Source: an uncultured Oscillibacter sp.
GTDB lineage: Bacteria > Bacillota > Clostridia > Oscillospirales > Oscillospiraceae
Assembly: GCA_910576845.1 (NCBI GenBank)
Contig: CAJTJA010000007.1
Location: 1-64,000, forward strand
DNA: 64,000 nucleotides
Direction: 5' to 3'
Numbering within the stretch: position 1 is the first letter of the stretch; each line of letters starts with the position of its first letter. The notes beneath the pieces were generated by a model, which was not told the DNA's origin, did not search any database, and worked only from the letters and a program-made list of their open reading frames with translations. Of the stretch, positions 15,421 through 24,159 are shown one piece after another. The position numbers and the translations under genes were made by a program.

Positions 15421-16513
15421 GCATGTCAGCAAGAGCTACGGAAAAACCCATATTTTAAAGGATTTGACATTTACGATTCCCGACGGTCAGTTTGTGGTTT
15501 TGATTGGTCCTTCCGGCTGCGGCAAAACCACCACTCTGAAGACGATCAACCGTTTGATTGAGCCGGACTCCGGCACCATCTCCATTGACGGAAAAGACAT
15601 CCGGCAAACCGATAAGGTCCAGCTTCGAAGGCACATCGGGTATGTTATTCAGCAAATCGGCCTGTTTCCCAATATGACCGTAGCACAGAACATCTGTGTG
15701 GTGCCGAAACTCCTGAAATATGACAAGGCGAAATGTGAAACGCTGGTTCCTGACCTGCTGAAAATGGTGGGCATGGAGCAGCACGCCAATAAATATCCCT
15801 CGGAGCTCTCCGGCGGACAGCAGCAGCGCATCGGCGTCCTCCGGGCTCTGGCGGCCTCGCCGCCCATTGTGCTCATGGATGAGCCTTTCGGCGCCCTGGA
15901 TCCCATGACCCGGGAGGTTTTGCAGGATGAGGTGAAGAACCTCCAGCAGAAGCTGGACAAAACCATTGTCTTCGTCACTCACGATATGGGTGAGGCGCTG
16001 AAGCTGGCAGACATTATCATCTTTATGGAGGCGGGCCGCATTGTCCAAATGGCCTCGCCGGAGGAGATGCTGGAAAAGCCTGCCAACGATCTTGTGCGGA
16101 GCTTCCTTGGGAAGCACGAAAATCCCGGCCCCACCACAGTAGAATCTTTTATGAGGACCAACGTCCTCAGCGTGAAGAAGGATCGCGGTGTGCTGGAGTG
16201 CGCGGAACGGATGGCCAGGGGCAGTGTGGATACGCTGCTGGTAACGGATCAGGACAAGCGCTATTTAGGCATCGTCTCCATCGGCGATATCCGCCGCTGG
16301 GGGCAGGACCTCCGCAGCATTGAACCACTGATCCGCCAGACTGCCCGAACTGCCCGCGTGGGAGATGAGGCCAAGGACTGCTTTGACTACCTGCTGGACT
16401 CCGGGGAGCCTTACGTAGTAGTTTTAAACGAAGACGGCACCATCGCCGGCATTGTAACCAAGACCAGCGTCGCCCGGTCTGTTTCCGCCAACTTATGGGG
16501 GGACGCGCGATGA
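15407..16513 (+). CDS. opuCA: Betaine/choline-type ABC transporter ATP-binding protein with CBS domains
   Basis: A 368-residue OpuA/OpuC-type ATPase. The ABC domain has Walker A GPSGCGKTT, Q-loop IQQIGLFP, signature LSGGQQQR and Walker B IVLMDEPFGALDP. Two CBS domains fill about residues 245-368; in this family they can sense ionic strength or nucleotides. The ATG at 15407 lies six bases after AAAGGAGG inside the end of the regulator gene. The stop overlaps the permease start as ATGA. The osmolyte it carries cannot be read from this subunit. Confidence 0.93.
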   Translation: MIQFEHVSKSYGKTHILKDLTFTIPDGQFVVLIGPSGCGKTTTLKTINRLIEPDSGTISIDGKDIRQTDKVQLRRHIGYVIQQIGLFPNMTVAQNICVVPKLLKYDKAKCETLVPDLLKMVGMEQHANKYPSELSGGQQQRIGVLRALAASPPIVLMDEPFGALDPMTREVLQDEVKNLQQKLDKTIVFVTHDMGEALKLADIIIFMEAGRIVQMASPEEMLEKPANDLVRSFLGKHENPGPTTVESFMRTNVLSVKKDRGVLECAERMARGSVDTLLVTDQDKRYLGIVSIGDIRRWGQDLRSIEPLIRQTARTARVGDEAKDCFDYLLDSGEPYVVVLNEDGTIAGIVTKTSVARSVSANLWGDAR

Positions 16514-17154
16514 GGGCTCTCTTCGATACTTACGGCAGCACACTGGCAAAAGCCGTCCTGGTTCACACGGGATATGTACTGGTTTCCGTAATCTTCGGTT
16601 TTCTGCTGGGTCTTGCGCTGGGCATTCTTCTCTCCCGGCTGTCCCGCCGGGTATCCAGCATCGTGATGCCGGTTTTATCCGTGTTTCAGACGATTCCCGG
16701 TCTGGTGTTTATTGGGCTTTTGTTCATGGCCCTAGGAATGGTGCCCGCCACAGTCATTGTGTCCTTATCCATTTACGCCATGTTTCCCGTTCTGAAAAAC
16801 ACCTATACCGGCATCCTGGGCGTGGAGCAAAAATATATTGAGGCGGCAAAGGGCTGCGGCATGTCCCGTTTCCAGATTCTTGCACGTGTGGAGCTTCCCC
16901 TGGCCATGCCCACCATCGTAGCGGGACTTCGAATGTCCGCAGTCTACACCGTCTCATGGACGGTGCTGGCCGCCATGATCGGCCAGGGAGGCCTGGGGGA
17001 CTTCGTCTACCAGGGCACCACCTCAAACAATAACACCCTGATTCTCCTCGGGGCCATTCCGGCGGCGCTGCTGGCTATCGCTATCGGGGCGCTGATTGAC
17101 GCGCTGCAAAAGCACGTCACTCCCCGGGGGCTGCGGAAGGAGGCGGGCAAATGA
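16510..17154 (+). CDS. opuCB: Betaine/choline-type ABC transporter permease
   Basis: A 214-residue inner-membrane permease with the binding-protein-dependent transport (EAA) loop EAAKGCGMSRFQILARVELP and five to six membrane helices. Such subunits pair with a second permease, here the N-terminal part of the next gene. ATGA overlaps link both ends. No ribosome site separates it from the ATPase gene, consistent with translational coupling. Confidence 0.92.
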   Translation: MRALFDTYGSTLAKAVLVHTGYVLVSVIFGFLLGLALGILLSRLSRRVSSIVMPVLSVFQTIPGLVFIGLLFMALGMVPATVIVSLSIYAMFPVLKNTYTGILGVEQKYIEAAKGCGMSRFQILARVELPLAMPTIVAGLRMSAVYTVSWTVLAAMIGQGGLGDFVYQGTTSNNNTLILLGAIPAALLAIAIGALIDALQKHVTPRGLRKEAGK

Positions 17155-18656
17155 CATGGACGCTGGTTCTTGAACACCTCTTTATTGTGCTGGCGGCAAG
17201 CATTCTGTCCATTGCCGCAGGTCTGCCCCTGGGAATCCTGGCCTACCTTTTTCCCAGGGCGAAAGCGATCATTCTCCGGACAGTGGACATTTTGCAGACC
17301 ATTCCTGCCCTGGCTCTGCTGGGCATGATTATGGTGGTTCTGGACCCCGGCAAAGTAACCGTTATCACCGGCATTACCCTTTATTCCCTTCTGCCTATCG
17401 TAAGAAACACCTGCCTGGGGCTCCAAGAGGTAGACCCGGGCGTAAAGGAAGCTGCCAGAGGCATGGGCATGAGCAAAGCCTATCGGACGCTGCTGGTGGA
17501 ATTTCCTCTGGCGTTTCCCACGGTATTTACCGGCATCCGCATTGCCGTGGTCAATGCTATTGGAACCGCCGTCTTCGCCGCTTTTGTAGGAGGCGGAGGC
17601 CTGGGCAGCATTATCAACCGGGGCATCCGCATTCAGGATATGGCGCTGATTCTATCCGGAACCGGCGCACTGATGGTGATTTCTGTGGTATTGGATCTGC
17701 TGATGGGCTGGTTTGAAAAAAACACCAGGAAGCAGGGCGGAGCCAAATCCATGTGGATTCCCGCCGCGGCAATCCTTCTGGCCTTCATCCTTCTGCTCCC
17801 CTATGGGCTCAGCTCCGTGGGGGAAGGGGAGCTCCTTCTCTATGACGGAGATTACAGTGAAACCCAAATCATGCACCACATGGTTAAAATGCTGGTGGAG
17901 GACCGGACGGATTGGACCGTTACCATTCAGGACCAAATGTCTCAGGTGAACAACTTCAAAGCCCTCATCGGCGATGGGCACACCTGCGACATGATGATTT
18001 CCTACGACGGCTCTCTGCTGACAACCTTCCTGCAATTGGATCCCGCAGACGTGCCTGAGGGAGTCTCCATTTACGACTATGCGAATCAGACAGCCGGAGA
18101 ACAGTATGGCCTGCTGCTCCTGGAAAAGCTGGGGTTCGACAACACCTACGCCATTGCCGTCACCAGAGACACGGCGGAAAAGTATCCCCTGGAGACAGTC
18201 AGCGATCTGATCCCCCTTGCCGGAGGCCTTGTTTTTGGCGCGGAACATGAGTTTTTCACTCAGGAGGGCAGTATGAAATTCGGCCCCTTCACCGAGTTCT
18301 ACGGCCTGAAATTCAAGGATAAAATGTCTGTGGATGTGAGTTTGAAATATGCGGCCGCCGAAAAGGGAAGCTTCGACGTTACCGAGGTTTACGCTACCGA
18401 CGGTCTGAATCGCAAGGCAGGGTTGAAAGTACTGAAAGACGATAAAAACTTTTTCCCCGACTACAACGGAGCCTTTCTTATTCGGGAGGACACCCTGATC
18501 CGTTTTCCCGGCTTGGATGAGGTGCTGAATATCCTGGCAGGCCAGATCTCCAACGAAGACATGGTAGAAATGACCTATCAGGTGGACGTGGAGAAGCGGA
18601 CTGTGGACAATGTGGCCCGGGAATTCCTGACGGCAAGGGACTTATTGAAAGCCTGA
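17151..18656 (+). CDS. Betaine-type ABC transporter permease fused to its substrate-binding protein
   Basis: A 501-residue fusion. Residues 1-200 are a permease with the loop EAARGMGMSKAYRTLLVEFP. A linking helix (WIPAAAILLAFILLLPYGL, about 201-220) is followed by an extracellular OpuAC-like binding domain (about 225-500). Permease-binding-domain fusions are known in OpuA/BusAB-type importers. The binding domain is diverged: the usual text around the ligand Tyr/Trp residues is not obvious, so the ligand (glycine betaine, choline, carnitine or other) is open. It ends at a strong terminator, closing the four-gene operon. Confidence 0.9.
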   Translation: MTWTLVLEHLFIVLAASILSIAAGLPLGILAYLFPRAKAIILRTVDILQTIPALALLGMIMVVLDPGKVTVITGITLYSLLPIVRNTCLGLQEVDPGVKEAARGMGMSKAYRTLLVEFPLAFPTVFTGIRIAVVNAIGTAVFAAFVGGGGLGSIINRGIRIQDMALILSGTGALMVISVVLDLLMGWFEKNTRKQGGAKSMWIPAAAILLAFILLLPYGLSSVGEGELLLYDGDYSETQIMHHMVKMLVEDRTDWTVTIQDQMSQVNNFKALIGDGHTCDMMISYDGSLLTTFLQLDPADVPEGVSIYDYANQTAGEQYGLLLLEKLGFDNTYAIAVTRDTAEKYPLETVSDLIPLAGGLVFGAEHEFFTQEGSMKFGPFTEFYGLKFKDKMSVDVSLKYAAAEKGSFDVTEVYATDGLNRKAGLKVLKDDKNFFPDYNGAFLIREDTLIRFPGLDEVLNILAGQISNEDMVEMTYQVDVEKRTVDNVAREFLTARDLLKA

Positions 18657-18703
18657 AATCCAATCCCCGGAGGGTCAGCCCCTTCGGGGATTGGATTCTT
18701 TTT
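18657..18703 (+). terminator. Terminator of the betaine transporter operon
   Basis: Stem AATCCAATCCCCG with its complement CGGGGATTGGATT, followed by CTTTTT, directly after the stop codon. Confidence 0.88.
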
Positions 18704-18771
18704 CTCCCGCGAAACCAAAGGGCTCTCTTTTTCGTCTAAGAGAGCAGAACGGAGCAAAGGAGGCCGAAACC

Positions 18772-19329
18772 ATGGATGACGGGCAAATCATCGACCTGTA
18801 CTGGAACCGGGACCAGCGGGCCGTCCGGGAAACCGATGGAAAATACGGAAAACTGCTGCACAGCATTGCCTGGAACCTTCTCCAAAGCCGGGAGGACTCG
18901 GAGGAATGCGTCAACGACACCTATCTCCGGGCTTGGAACACTATCCCTCCTACCCGGCCAGAAGCCTTTCGGACCTGGCTGGGTCAAATTACCAGGAACT
19001 TATCCCTGGACCGGTGGAAAAACCGCAAAGCGGAAAAACGCGGAGGGGGCGCAGAAATTCTGCTGGGAGAGCTGGAAGACTGTCTTCCCTCTCAAGCCGG
19101 ACCGGAGCGGGTTGTGGAGGAACAGGAGCTGGCGGAGGCGCTGAATATTTTTCTCCGGGGTCTTTCCCTGGAGAGCCGGGCTATGTTTCTGCGGCGGTAC
19201 TGGTATGGTCAAAACGTGGCAGAGGTGGCGGAGGCCCTGGGCTGCGGAGCAGGAAAGGTAAAATCCTCCCTTTTCCGGAGCCGAAAAGCCCTGCGGGCAT
19301 ATCTGGAACAGGAGGGAATCACAGTATGA
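18772..19329 (+). CDS. ECF-type RNA polymerase sigma factor
   Basis: A 185-residue sigma-70-family protein. Region 2 reads AWNLLQSREDSEECVNDTYL with the downstream TWLGQITRNLSLDRWK, and region 4 includes RAMFLRRYWYGQNVAEVAEA followed by GKVKSSLFRSRKALR. The ATG at 18772 follows AAAGGAGG. The stop overlaps the next gene as ATGA, the usual arrangement of a sigma factor with its membrane regulator. The regulon is not visible. Confidence 0.93.
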   Translation: MDDGQIIDLYWNRDQRAVRETDGKYGKLLHSIAWNLLQSREDSEECVNDTYLRAWNTIPPTRPEAFRTWLGQITRNLSLDRWKNRKAEKRGGGAEILLGELEDCLPSQAGPERVVEEQELAEALNIFLRGLSLESRAMFLRRYWYGQNVAEVAEALGCGAGKVKSSLFRSRKALRAYLEQEGITV

Positions 19330-20909
19330 GAGCGGAACGCTTATTTCAAGCGCTGGGCCTGGTGGACCCCGCCCTGGTAGAGGAGGCTGTGGAGCTCCGG
19401 AGACAGAGGACCACCTGGAAGCGCTGGGCCGCCATGGCGGCTTGCCTGACGCTGGTCCTCGGGCTGGGCTTTGGATGGTTTGCCACCGGAGGATTCCGTG
19501 ATTTTGGCGCCGGAGGAGGCCTGTACAGCGGCTTGGACTCTGGAAGTTCCGGCGGTGCTCCCGCCGGCTCTGGCGTGGACGGCTATAACGGCGCAGAAGA
19601 GGGAATTACTTTTATGTCCTATGCAGGGCCGGTATTTCCCCTGACCACGTTGGAGGACTCTTCCAGGCTGACGGCGGAGCGGACAATCACTTGGGACTTT
19701 ACCCCTGGGGCCTATCCCGACGGGGAACCCCGCCAGTGGGGGGCGGAGGTGTCCGACACCTATGTGCTCCGAAACGATACCGATGCGGACATCGCGGCGA
19801 CAGCCCTCTATCCCTTTGCCGGAAGCTTTGACAGTCTGGCAGAGACCCGGCCTCAAGTATCGGTGGACGGGGAATCCACAGAAATCACTCTGTACGCCGG
19901 TCCTTACTCCGGCGGATTTGAGAGCACCTATGGGGCCGGCATCCCGGATACGATGAATTTGGATACTCTGAACAGCTGGCATGAATACAAGGCCCTGCTG
20001 GAAAACGGGAGCTATTTGCAGCAGGCCCTGAAAGAATATCCGGTATTGGATACGCCTGTGACCGTGTACCAATTCTCAGACTTTTCCGCCCCTCATGCAG
20101 ACTACCCAGCGGCGACCCAGGCCATTTCCTTTGACATCAACCCGGAGGAAACAACAATTTTTACCTACGGCATCAACGGCATGGAGTGGGACGAAACTTT
20201 CCGGCGATACAGCTATTTTGTTCCCGACGGAATGCGGAATGAATCGGATTTAAAGCTGCTGATCGTACTGGGGGAGGACATCGGCCCCTACTCCCTGCAA
20301 GGCTATGAGAACGGCGGCTGTCATCGAGGCGAGGAAATCGACGGGGTCTCCTGTACGGTTGCACGAAGCGAGACAACCATGGACGCAGTACTGGACCGGC
20401 TGTGCCGAGAGTATGAGGAGCGCTATGGCCTAAGTCAGACGGGGCGAGGGGGTGCTTCCGTTTCCTTCGAGATGTACCGTGGGGCTGTTTCGGAACTTTT
20501 GACCCAGTATGGTGTCATTTCCAGCACTCCGATGGATCGTTACGCTGATGGGCGGCTGGATGATATTCTGTCGGAAACCCTAAGCCATCACCGCGTATTA
20601 TACCTGGCCTTTCCGGTAACGGTGCCCGCCGGAGGAAGCGCCTCGGTGAACTGTGTCCTGTGGAAGGAGCCCAGTTTTGATTTTGCCTGCTCCGGCTCAG
20701 AGAACGAGGGCTTCCAGGGCTACGATCTCTTGACTGGCCTGGGATCCACGCTGAAATTTACCGGGCAGAGCGCCGCGCTTTTGAACGCGGAAAACCTGGA
20801 AATTGCGGGGCAGAATTTTGGTTTTAATCTGGAAAACGGCATCACAACTGTGAATTTAGCCCCTGAAACGGAGCATTATTACATGGAACTCCGGCCGAGG
20901 GGAGACTGA
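19326..20909 (+). CDS. Membrane-anchored partner of the ECF sigma factor (putative anti-sigma/sensor)
   Basis: A 527-residue protein with a short cytoplasmic head (MRAERLFQALGLVDPALVEE), one transmembrane helix around residues 38-58, a Gly/Ser-rich linker and a large extracytoplasmic part of about 430 residues. The head is typical of clostridial proteins encoded after ECF sigma factors and would be the part that holds the sigma factor. The outer part has no domain recognised here; it is rich in beta-type sequence. Start overlap ATGA with the sigma gene supports coupled expression. Anti-sigma function is inferred from context. Confidence 0.75.
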   Translation: MRAERLFQALGLVDPALVEEAVELRRQRTTWKRWAAMAACLTLVLGLGFGWFATGGFRDFGAGGGLYSGLDSGSSGGAPAGSGVDGYNGAEEGITFMSYAGPVFPLTTLEDSSRLTAERTITWDFTPGAYPDGEPRQWGAEVSDTYVLRNDTDADIAATALYPFAGSFDSLAETRPQVSVDGESTEITLYAGPYSGGFESTYGAGIPDTMNLDTLNSWHEYKALLENGSYLQQALKEYPVLDTPVTVYQFSDFSAPHADYPAATQAISFDINPEETTIFTYGINGMEWDETFRRYSYFVPDGMRNESDLKLLIVLGEDIGPYSLQGYENGGCHRGEEIDGVSCTVARSETTMDAVLDRLCREYEERYGLSQTGRGGASVSFEMYRGAVSELLTQYGVISSTPMDRYADGRLDDILSETLSHHRVLYLAFPVTVPAGGSASVNCVLWKEPSFDFACSGSENEGFQGYDLLTGLGSTLKFTGQSAALLNAENLEIAGQNFGFNLENGITTVNLAPETEHYYMELRPRGD

Positions 20910-20968
20910 CAGAGAAGACCAGCGGCCAAGCATGGGGCTTTCCAGGAGGCAATTCCTCTCACAACAAG

Positions 20969-21020
20969 CCATCAGGCGTTTATCTGGCTATACGCCGGAT
21001 AAGCGCCTGATGGTTTTCTT
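20969..21020 (+). terminator. Terminator after the sigma factor operon
   Basis: A 16-bp stem (20969-20984 with 20998-21013) followed by TTTTCTTT. The rest of the gap up to 21230 holds only AT-rich sequence with possible promoters. Confidence 0.88.
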
Positions 21021-21230
21021 TGATTTCATGGTTTCTCTGCCGCAGGAAAGAGAAGCCGCGGAAAAATCATTCCTTTTAAAGTATTTTTACGCCCCAAATT
21101 CTCAGTACGAGTGTTGAAAACAGGTGTTTTATGTGGTATACTTCTTAGAAAAATTATGCAGAGTGTCTTTGCAAAAAATATAATTTTTGCAAAAAAAGAA
21201 AGACTATATAAAAACGGAGGCTGCCAATTC

Positions 21231-21677
21231 ATGAAAAACCGTCTGTGCGCATACCGGGAGCAGCTCTCCTACCTGTTTTTCGGCGTTTTGACCACTCTGA
21301 TCAATTACGGCATGTTCTGGGCACTCAATACGCTCTGGCATGGACAGTATGTGTTGTCAGCAAACCTGCTGACCTTCATAGCCGCCACAGCGTTTGCCTA
21401 TATTACCAACAAATTGTTCGTATTCCACAGCTATCAATGGAAAGCGGGGCCTGTACTGCGGGAGGCCGCCTCCTTTACAGCCGGGCGTCTGCTATCTTTC
21501 GCGGTGGAAGAAGCCGGTCTCTATGTAAGCGCCTATGTTCTGGCGCTGAACCGTTATAAAGTGGCTGGGATTGACGGTGTGATGCTGTCAAAAATTGTCC
21601 TTTCTGCCTTTGCAGTTATCTTGAACTACTTTTTCAGCAAGTTTTGGGTGTTTTCCCCCAAAAAAAGAAAGAAGTGA
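21231..21677 (+). CDS. GtrA family membrane protein
   Basis: A 148-residue protein with four membrane helices and the GtrA pattern: YLFFGVLTTLINYGMFW near the start, TAFAYITNKLFVF in the middle and NYFFSKFWVF at the end. GtrA-like proteins are thought to flip or help present lipid-linked sugars for cell-surface glycosylation. The ATG at 21231 follows CGGAGG. It begins a four-gene cluster with a GT2 enzyme, a DUF2304 protein and a polytopic glycosyltransferase-like protein. Confidence 0.92.
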   Translation: MKNRLCAYREQLSYLFFGVLTTLINYGMFWALNTLWHGQYVLSANLLTFIAATAFAYITNKLFVFHSYQWKAGPVLREAASFTAGRLLSFAVEEAGLYVSAYVLALNRYKVAGIDGVMLSKIVLSAFAVILNYFFSKFWVFSPKKRKK

Positions 21678-21683
21678 GCGGAT

Positions 21684-22400
21684 TTGCGGGTTTTACTGGT
21701 CCTTCCGGCTTATAATGAGGCCGCCGCAATTAAAGGAACGGTTCAAACGATTTTGGACACCTCCTTTTCCAAAGGGCTGGATGTGGACTATATTGTAATA
21801 AACGATGGCTCCACTGACGAAACAGAACGGCTGTGCAGAGAATCCGGCATTAAATGCCTTTCCCTGGTGAAGAATTTGGGTATCGGCGGGGCGGTGCAGA
21901 CCGGATATCTGTATGCGGCCCTCAACGGATACGACATCGCCGTGCAGTTTGATGGAGACGGCCAGCATGACATACGCTCGCTGGAAGCCCTGATTGCCCC
22001 CATTCTGGAAGACCGCTGCGACTTTGTAGTGGGTTCCCGTTTCCTGGAGAATTCCAGCGCATTTCGCTCCACTTGGCTTCGGCGGGCAGGCATTCACTAT
22101 CTTTCGTTCGTGCTGCGCTTGGTCACAAGCCAGCGAATCGCGGATGTGACCTCCGGCTACCGGGCGGCAAACCGCAGGGCCCTGCTCTATCTTGCCGAAA
22201 ATTACCCGGTAGACTACCCGGAACCGGAATCTCTTGTGCATTTGTACAAGCAGCGCCTGCGCATAGGAGAAGTTTCAGTAAATATGTTTGAGCGCACCGC
22301 CGGGAAGTCCTCTATTCACGGCCTGCGTTCCGTTTATTACATGATAAAAGTAACTCTGGCAGTCCTGTTTGCCGCTATGGGGAAGGGGGAGTTGAAGTGA
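21684..22400 (+). CDS. Family 2 glycosyltransferase (dolichol-phosphate-sugar synthase type)
   Basis: A 238-residue GT-A enzyme. The start reads VLLVLPAYNEAAAIKGTV, followed by VINDGSTDET and the metal-binding VQFDGDGQHD; SGYRAANR is the later conserved block. Without C-terminal membrane helices it resembles polyprenyl-phosphate-sugar synthases (DPM/GtrB-like). The likely start is a TTG at 21684, downstream of AAGAAAGAAGTGAG. It probably loads a sugar on a lipid carrier for the downstream membrane transferase. Confidence 0.92.
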   Translation: MRVLLVLPAYNEAAAIKGTVQTILDTSFSKGLDVDYIVINDGSTDETERLCRESGIKCLSLVKNLGIGGAVQTGYLYAALNGYDIAVQFDGDGQHDIRSLEALIAPILEDRCDFVVGSRFLENSSAFRSTWLRRAGIHYLSFVLRLVTSQRIADVTSGYRAANRRALLYLAENYPVDYPEPESLVHLYKQRLRIGEVSVNMFERTAGKSSIHGLRSVYYMIKVTLAVLFAAMGKGELK

Positions 22401-22771
22401 GCGCTCTTCTGCGTGTGGAGATGATCGTGATCGCCTTTTTGGTGATGTTTATTATCGTTCACAATGTAAACCGGAAAAAGCTGCGCATTCAGTATTCCTT
22501 TATTTGGCTTCTGATTGCGCTGGCTATGCTGGCAGCCGCCCTTTTCCCAGGCGCAGTGTGGTGGCTCTGCGGGATTATGGGCATTGAGACCCCCTCGAAT
22601 CTTATCTACCTGATGGGCATTCTTGTCATGCTGTTGGTTGCTTTCTTTCAAACGCTGCTTATCTCCAAGCAGGCGGATACCATAAAGCGGTTAATCCAAA
22701 TCGTTTCCATTGAAAAATTTATGTCCGAGAAAAAAGAGGCGCATTATGAAAAAGACGAGCCCGAATGTTAA
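22397..22771 (+). CDS. DUF2304 family membrane protein
   Basis: A 124-residue protein with three membrane helices and the motif RKKLRIQYSFIWLLIALAML, typical of DUF2304, followed by a basic/acidic cytoplasmic tail. DUF2304 genes are routinely found next to GT2 genes in surface-polysaccharide clusters; the function is unknown. Its GTG start overlaps the GT2 stop as GTGA. Confidence 0.9.
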   Translation: MSALLRVEMIVIAFLVMFIIVHNVNRKKLRIQYSFIWLLIALAMLAAALFPGAVWWLCGIMGIETPSNLIYLMGILVMLLVAFFQTLLISKQADTIKRLIQIVSIEKFMSEKKEAHYEKDEPEC

Positions 22772-24068
22772 GGCATTTCTCCGAGAGCACTGGGGCGCCT
22801 TTATTATCATGGCGCTGCTGCTGGCCATACGGCTGATTGCGCTGCACTCCCTGGGTTTTAACTACTCTCTCGGCAGCGACGATATGTCCTATGTCAAAAG
22901 CGGTATCTACTTTGCCGAAACCGGCACGATCACCATGCATGACACCTATCCCAGCGCACAGATTATGCCCGGAATGACGGTGCTGATTGGAATACTCGCT
23001 CGAATCGCCGGGCAGGGCCCCGCTCTTTGGATTACGTTAAAGCTTCTCTGGATTTTCATGGGAACACTGACGGCCTGGTTTATTTATCGCAGCGTCCTTA
23101 TTTTTGCCCCGAAATGGTGCGGGCTTCTGGCGATACTGCCGCTGTTTCGGGCGGACTTTATATGGACGGACAATTTGATTCTGGCCGAAACGCCCTTTAT
23201 GCTGGCGCTGACAGCCTTGATTTATTTTACTCTCATGATGGGAAAGTCACCGGGCTACCGCTATTTCTGGGGAGCCGCCGCCTGCTACATGGCGGCGCTC
23301 CTGCTGAAAGCCAATATCGCCCTCTATCCGCTGTTTGCCCTGGCCTATCTCCTGTTTCTGAAATATGATGGGAAGCTGCTGTTTCGCCAATGCATCCTCC
23401 TGGCATGCATTGTGCTATGTTTTGTTGTGCCTTGGAGCGTGCGGAATTACGTGCAGTTCCGCGCTTTTGTTCCTCTGACCTACGGCGCCGGAAACCCGGC
23501 GCTGCTGGGAACCTATCAGGGAATTGGCTACCCTTCCGACGAAGAACTGGATTATGAAACCAATGTAGAACATGTCGTAAGGGAAAAATATGCCCACTGC
23601 TACCAGGAGGATGGAGAAGTGCAGCCTCGTTATGCCCGCTATATACGGCGGCGGGAGGATGCCGTAAAGGCCGCTTACCGCCAGCGGGCATGGGCGGAAA
23701 AAGATTGGAAAAGCATGCTGTACTCTTATGCGGTCCTTAAGCCTAAAATGATGGTGAACGGCATCTTTTACTGGGAACGGATATTAAATATAAAAGGGAG
23801 CTGGGTACTCCTGCTGCAAAAACTGAATACCTGCCTGTGCATTCTGGCCGTCCTTCTGTCACTGGTCCTGAAAAAGCACAGGAAGCCTGTCCTTTTCCTG
23901 GCAGTCACCTATGCGGCCCATATTTATATCTATGCAATGACATATGCCTTCGGGCGCTACAACGCCTCACTGATGAGCCTTCGTTATATCCTGATAGGCA
24001 TTGGCGCCGGAATCATCGCGGAATTCTTGAAAAATTATGTCTCCAGGCAGCCGGAACAGCAGGCATAA
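22746..24068 (+). CDS. Polytopic membrane glycosyltransferase-like protein (GT-C type)
   Basis: A 440-residue protein with about ten membrane helices. Early acidic residues (LGSDDMSYVKSG, near residue 40) sit where GT-C enzymes of the PMT/ArnT type have catalytic Asp/Glu residues in the first outer loop. A large soluble segment (about 255-330) is followed by more helices. The ATG at 22746 follows AGAGGCG inside the end of the DUF2304 gene. With GtrA and GT2 it would transfer a lipid-linked sugar to a surface acceptor; this role is inferred from fold and context. Confidence 0.8.
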   Translation: MKKTSPNVKAFLREHWGAFIIMALLLAIRLIALHSLGFNYSLGSDDMSYVKSGIYFAETGTITMHDTYPSAQIMPGMTVLIGILARIAGQGPALWITLKLLWIFMGTLTAWFIYRSVLIFAPKWCGLLAILPLFRADFIWTDNLILAETPFMLALTALIYFTLMMGKSPGYRYFWGAAACYMAALLLKANIALYPLFALAYLLFLKYDGKLLFRQCILLACIVLCFVVPWSVRNYVQFRAFVPLTYGAGNPALLGTYQGIGYPSDEELDYETNVEHVVREKYAHCYQEDGEVQPRYARYIRRREDAVKAAYRQRAWAEKDWKSMLYSYAVLKPKMMVNGIFYWERILNIKGSWVLLLQKLNTCLCILAVLLSLVLKKHRKPVLFLAVTYAAHIYIYAMTYAFGRYNASLMSLRYILIGIGAGIIAEFLKNYVSRQPEQQA

Positions 24069-24098
24069 TTTGTCTGGTGAATTATAGAAGCTTTCCTC

Positions 24099-24127
24099 TT
24101 GTATTTTTTTTGAGGGTGTGGTATAAT
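24099..24127 (+). promoter_or_regulatory. Candidate promoter of the phospholipase-C-like gene
   Basis: A perfect TATAAT (24122-24127) with a weak -35 (TTGTAT, 24099-24104) at 17-base spacing, about 33 bases before the start codon. Confidence 0.5.
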
Positions 24128-24159
24128 GCAATTATTCTTTTGGTTAGGAGGAGCTAACC

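Noticed and set aside
18906..19325. Possible upstream extension of the sigma-partner protein across the sigma gene
   Set aside because: The real start is the ATG at 19326 overlapping the sigma stop; the upstream part is out-of-frame sigma-factor sequence.
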